NCBI GenBank assembly: GCA_937910385.1
Contig: CALEPT010000006.1
Span: 1 to 5,893, forward strand
Length of the DNA: 5,893 nt
Source of the DNA: an uncultured Ruminococcus sp.
Lineage (GTDB): Bacteria > Bacillota > Clostridia > Oscillospirales > Ruminococcaceae
Direction: 5' to 3'
Positions within the stretch are counted from its first letter, which is position 1; each line of letters begins with the position of its first letter. Of this stretch, positions 5,867 through 5,893 are shown in pieces. The notes beneath the pieces were generated by a model. It saw only the letters and a list, made by a program, of their open reading frames with translations, did not search any database and was not told the origin of the DNA. A program made the translations under genes and the position numbers.

Positions 5867-5893
5867 GGCATAAAATTACCGAGCCCATAATTT

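Noticed and set aside
1..5893. CRISPR array, tRNA or rRNA gene, prophage, transposase or defence system
   Set aside because: No regularly spaced repeats, no cloverleaf or rRNA sequence that I can recognise, and no coding frame resembling mobile or defence genes.

Overview
The window looks like chromosome from a Gram-positive anaerobe of the Clostridia, most likely a Ruminococcus-type gut or rumen bacterium. This is an inference from three things: the style of the glycogen enzymes, a small CmpB-like (PF06541-type) membrane protein typical of Firmicutes, and GC-rich double-hairpin intergenic repeats. No rRNA, tRNA or species marker is present to prove it.

Layout. Bases 1-133 hold no gene but are packed with small palindromes. 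Next comes a plus-strand gene (134-1324) for a membrane-anchored alpha/beta-hydrolase of the triacylglycerol-lipase type. A minus-strand gene (1318-1698) for a four-helix CmpB-family membrane protein meets it tail to tail, and the two stop codons lie within a 7-bp overlap. A divergent gap (1699-1864) contains a likely promoter and a hairpin repeat. It is followed by malQ (1865-3337, 4-alpha-glucanotransferase), a 119-bp gap with a double-hairpin repeat, and glgP (3457-5802, alpha-glucan phosphorylase). The window ends in a short tail (5803-5893) with another hairpin of the same kind and a possible promoter.

How the genes work together. MalQ and GlgP form a standard cytoplasmic alpha-glucan module. 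MalQ disproportionates short malto-oligosaccharides into longer chains plus glucose, and GlgP cleaves the longer chains with phosphate to glucose-1-phosphate. Same strand, order and spacing suggest co-expression. No debranching enzyme, glgA, glgB, glgC or sugar transporter is in the window. The lipase-like and CmpB-like genes have no evident link to glucan metabolism.

I do not see a new multi-gene system here. The most interesting material is intergenic: a related hairpin element sits in each gap around malQ and glgP, in both orientations, and a different palindrome cluster precedes the lipase gene, bracketed by a 10-bp direct repeat.
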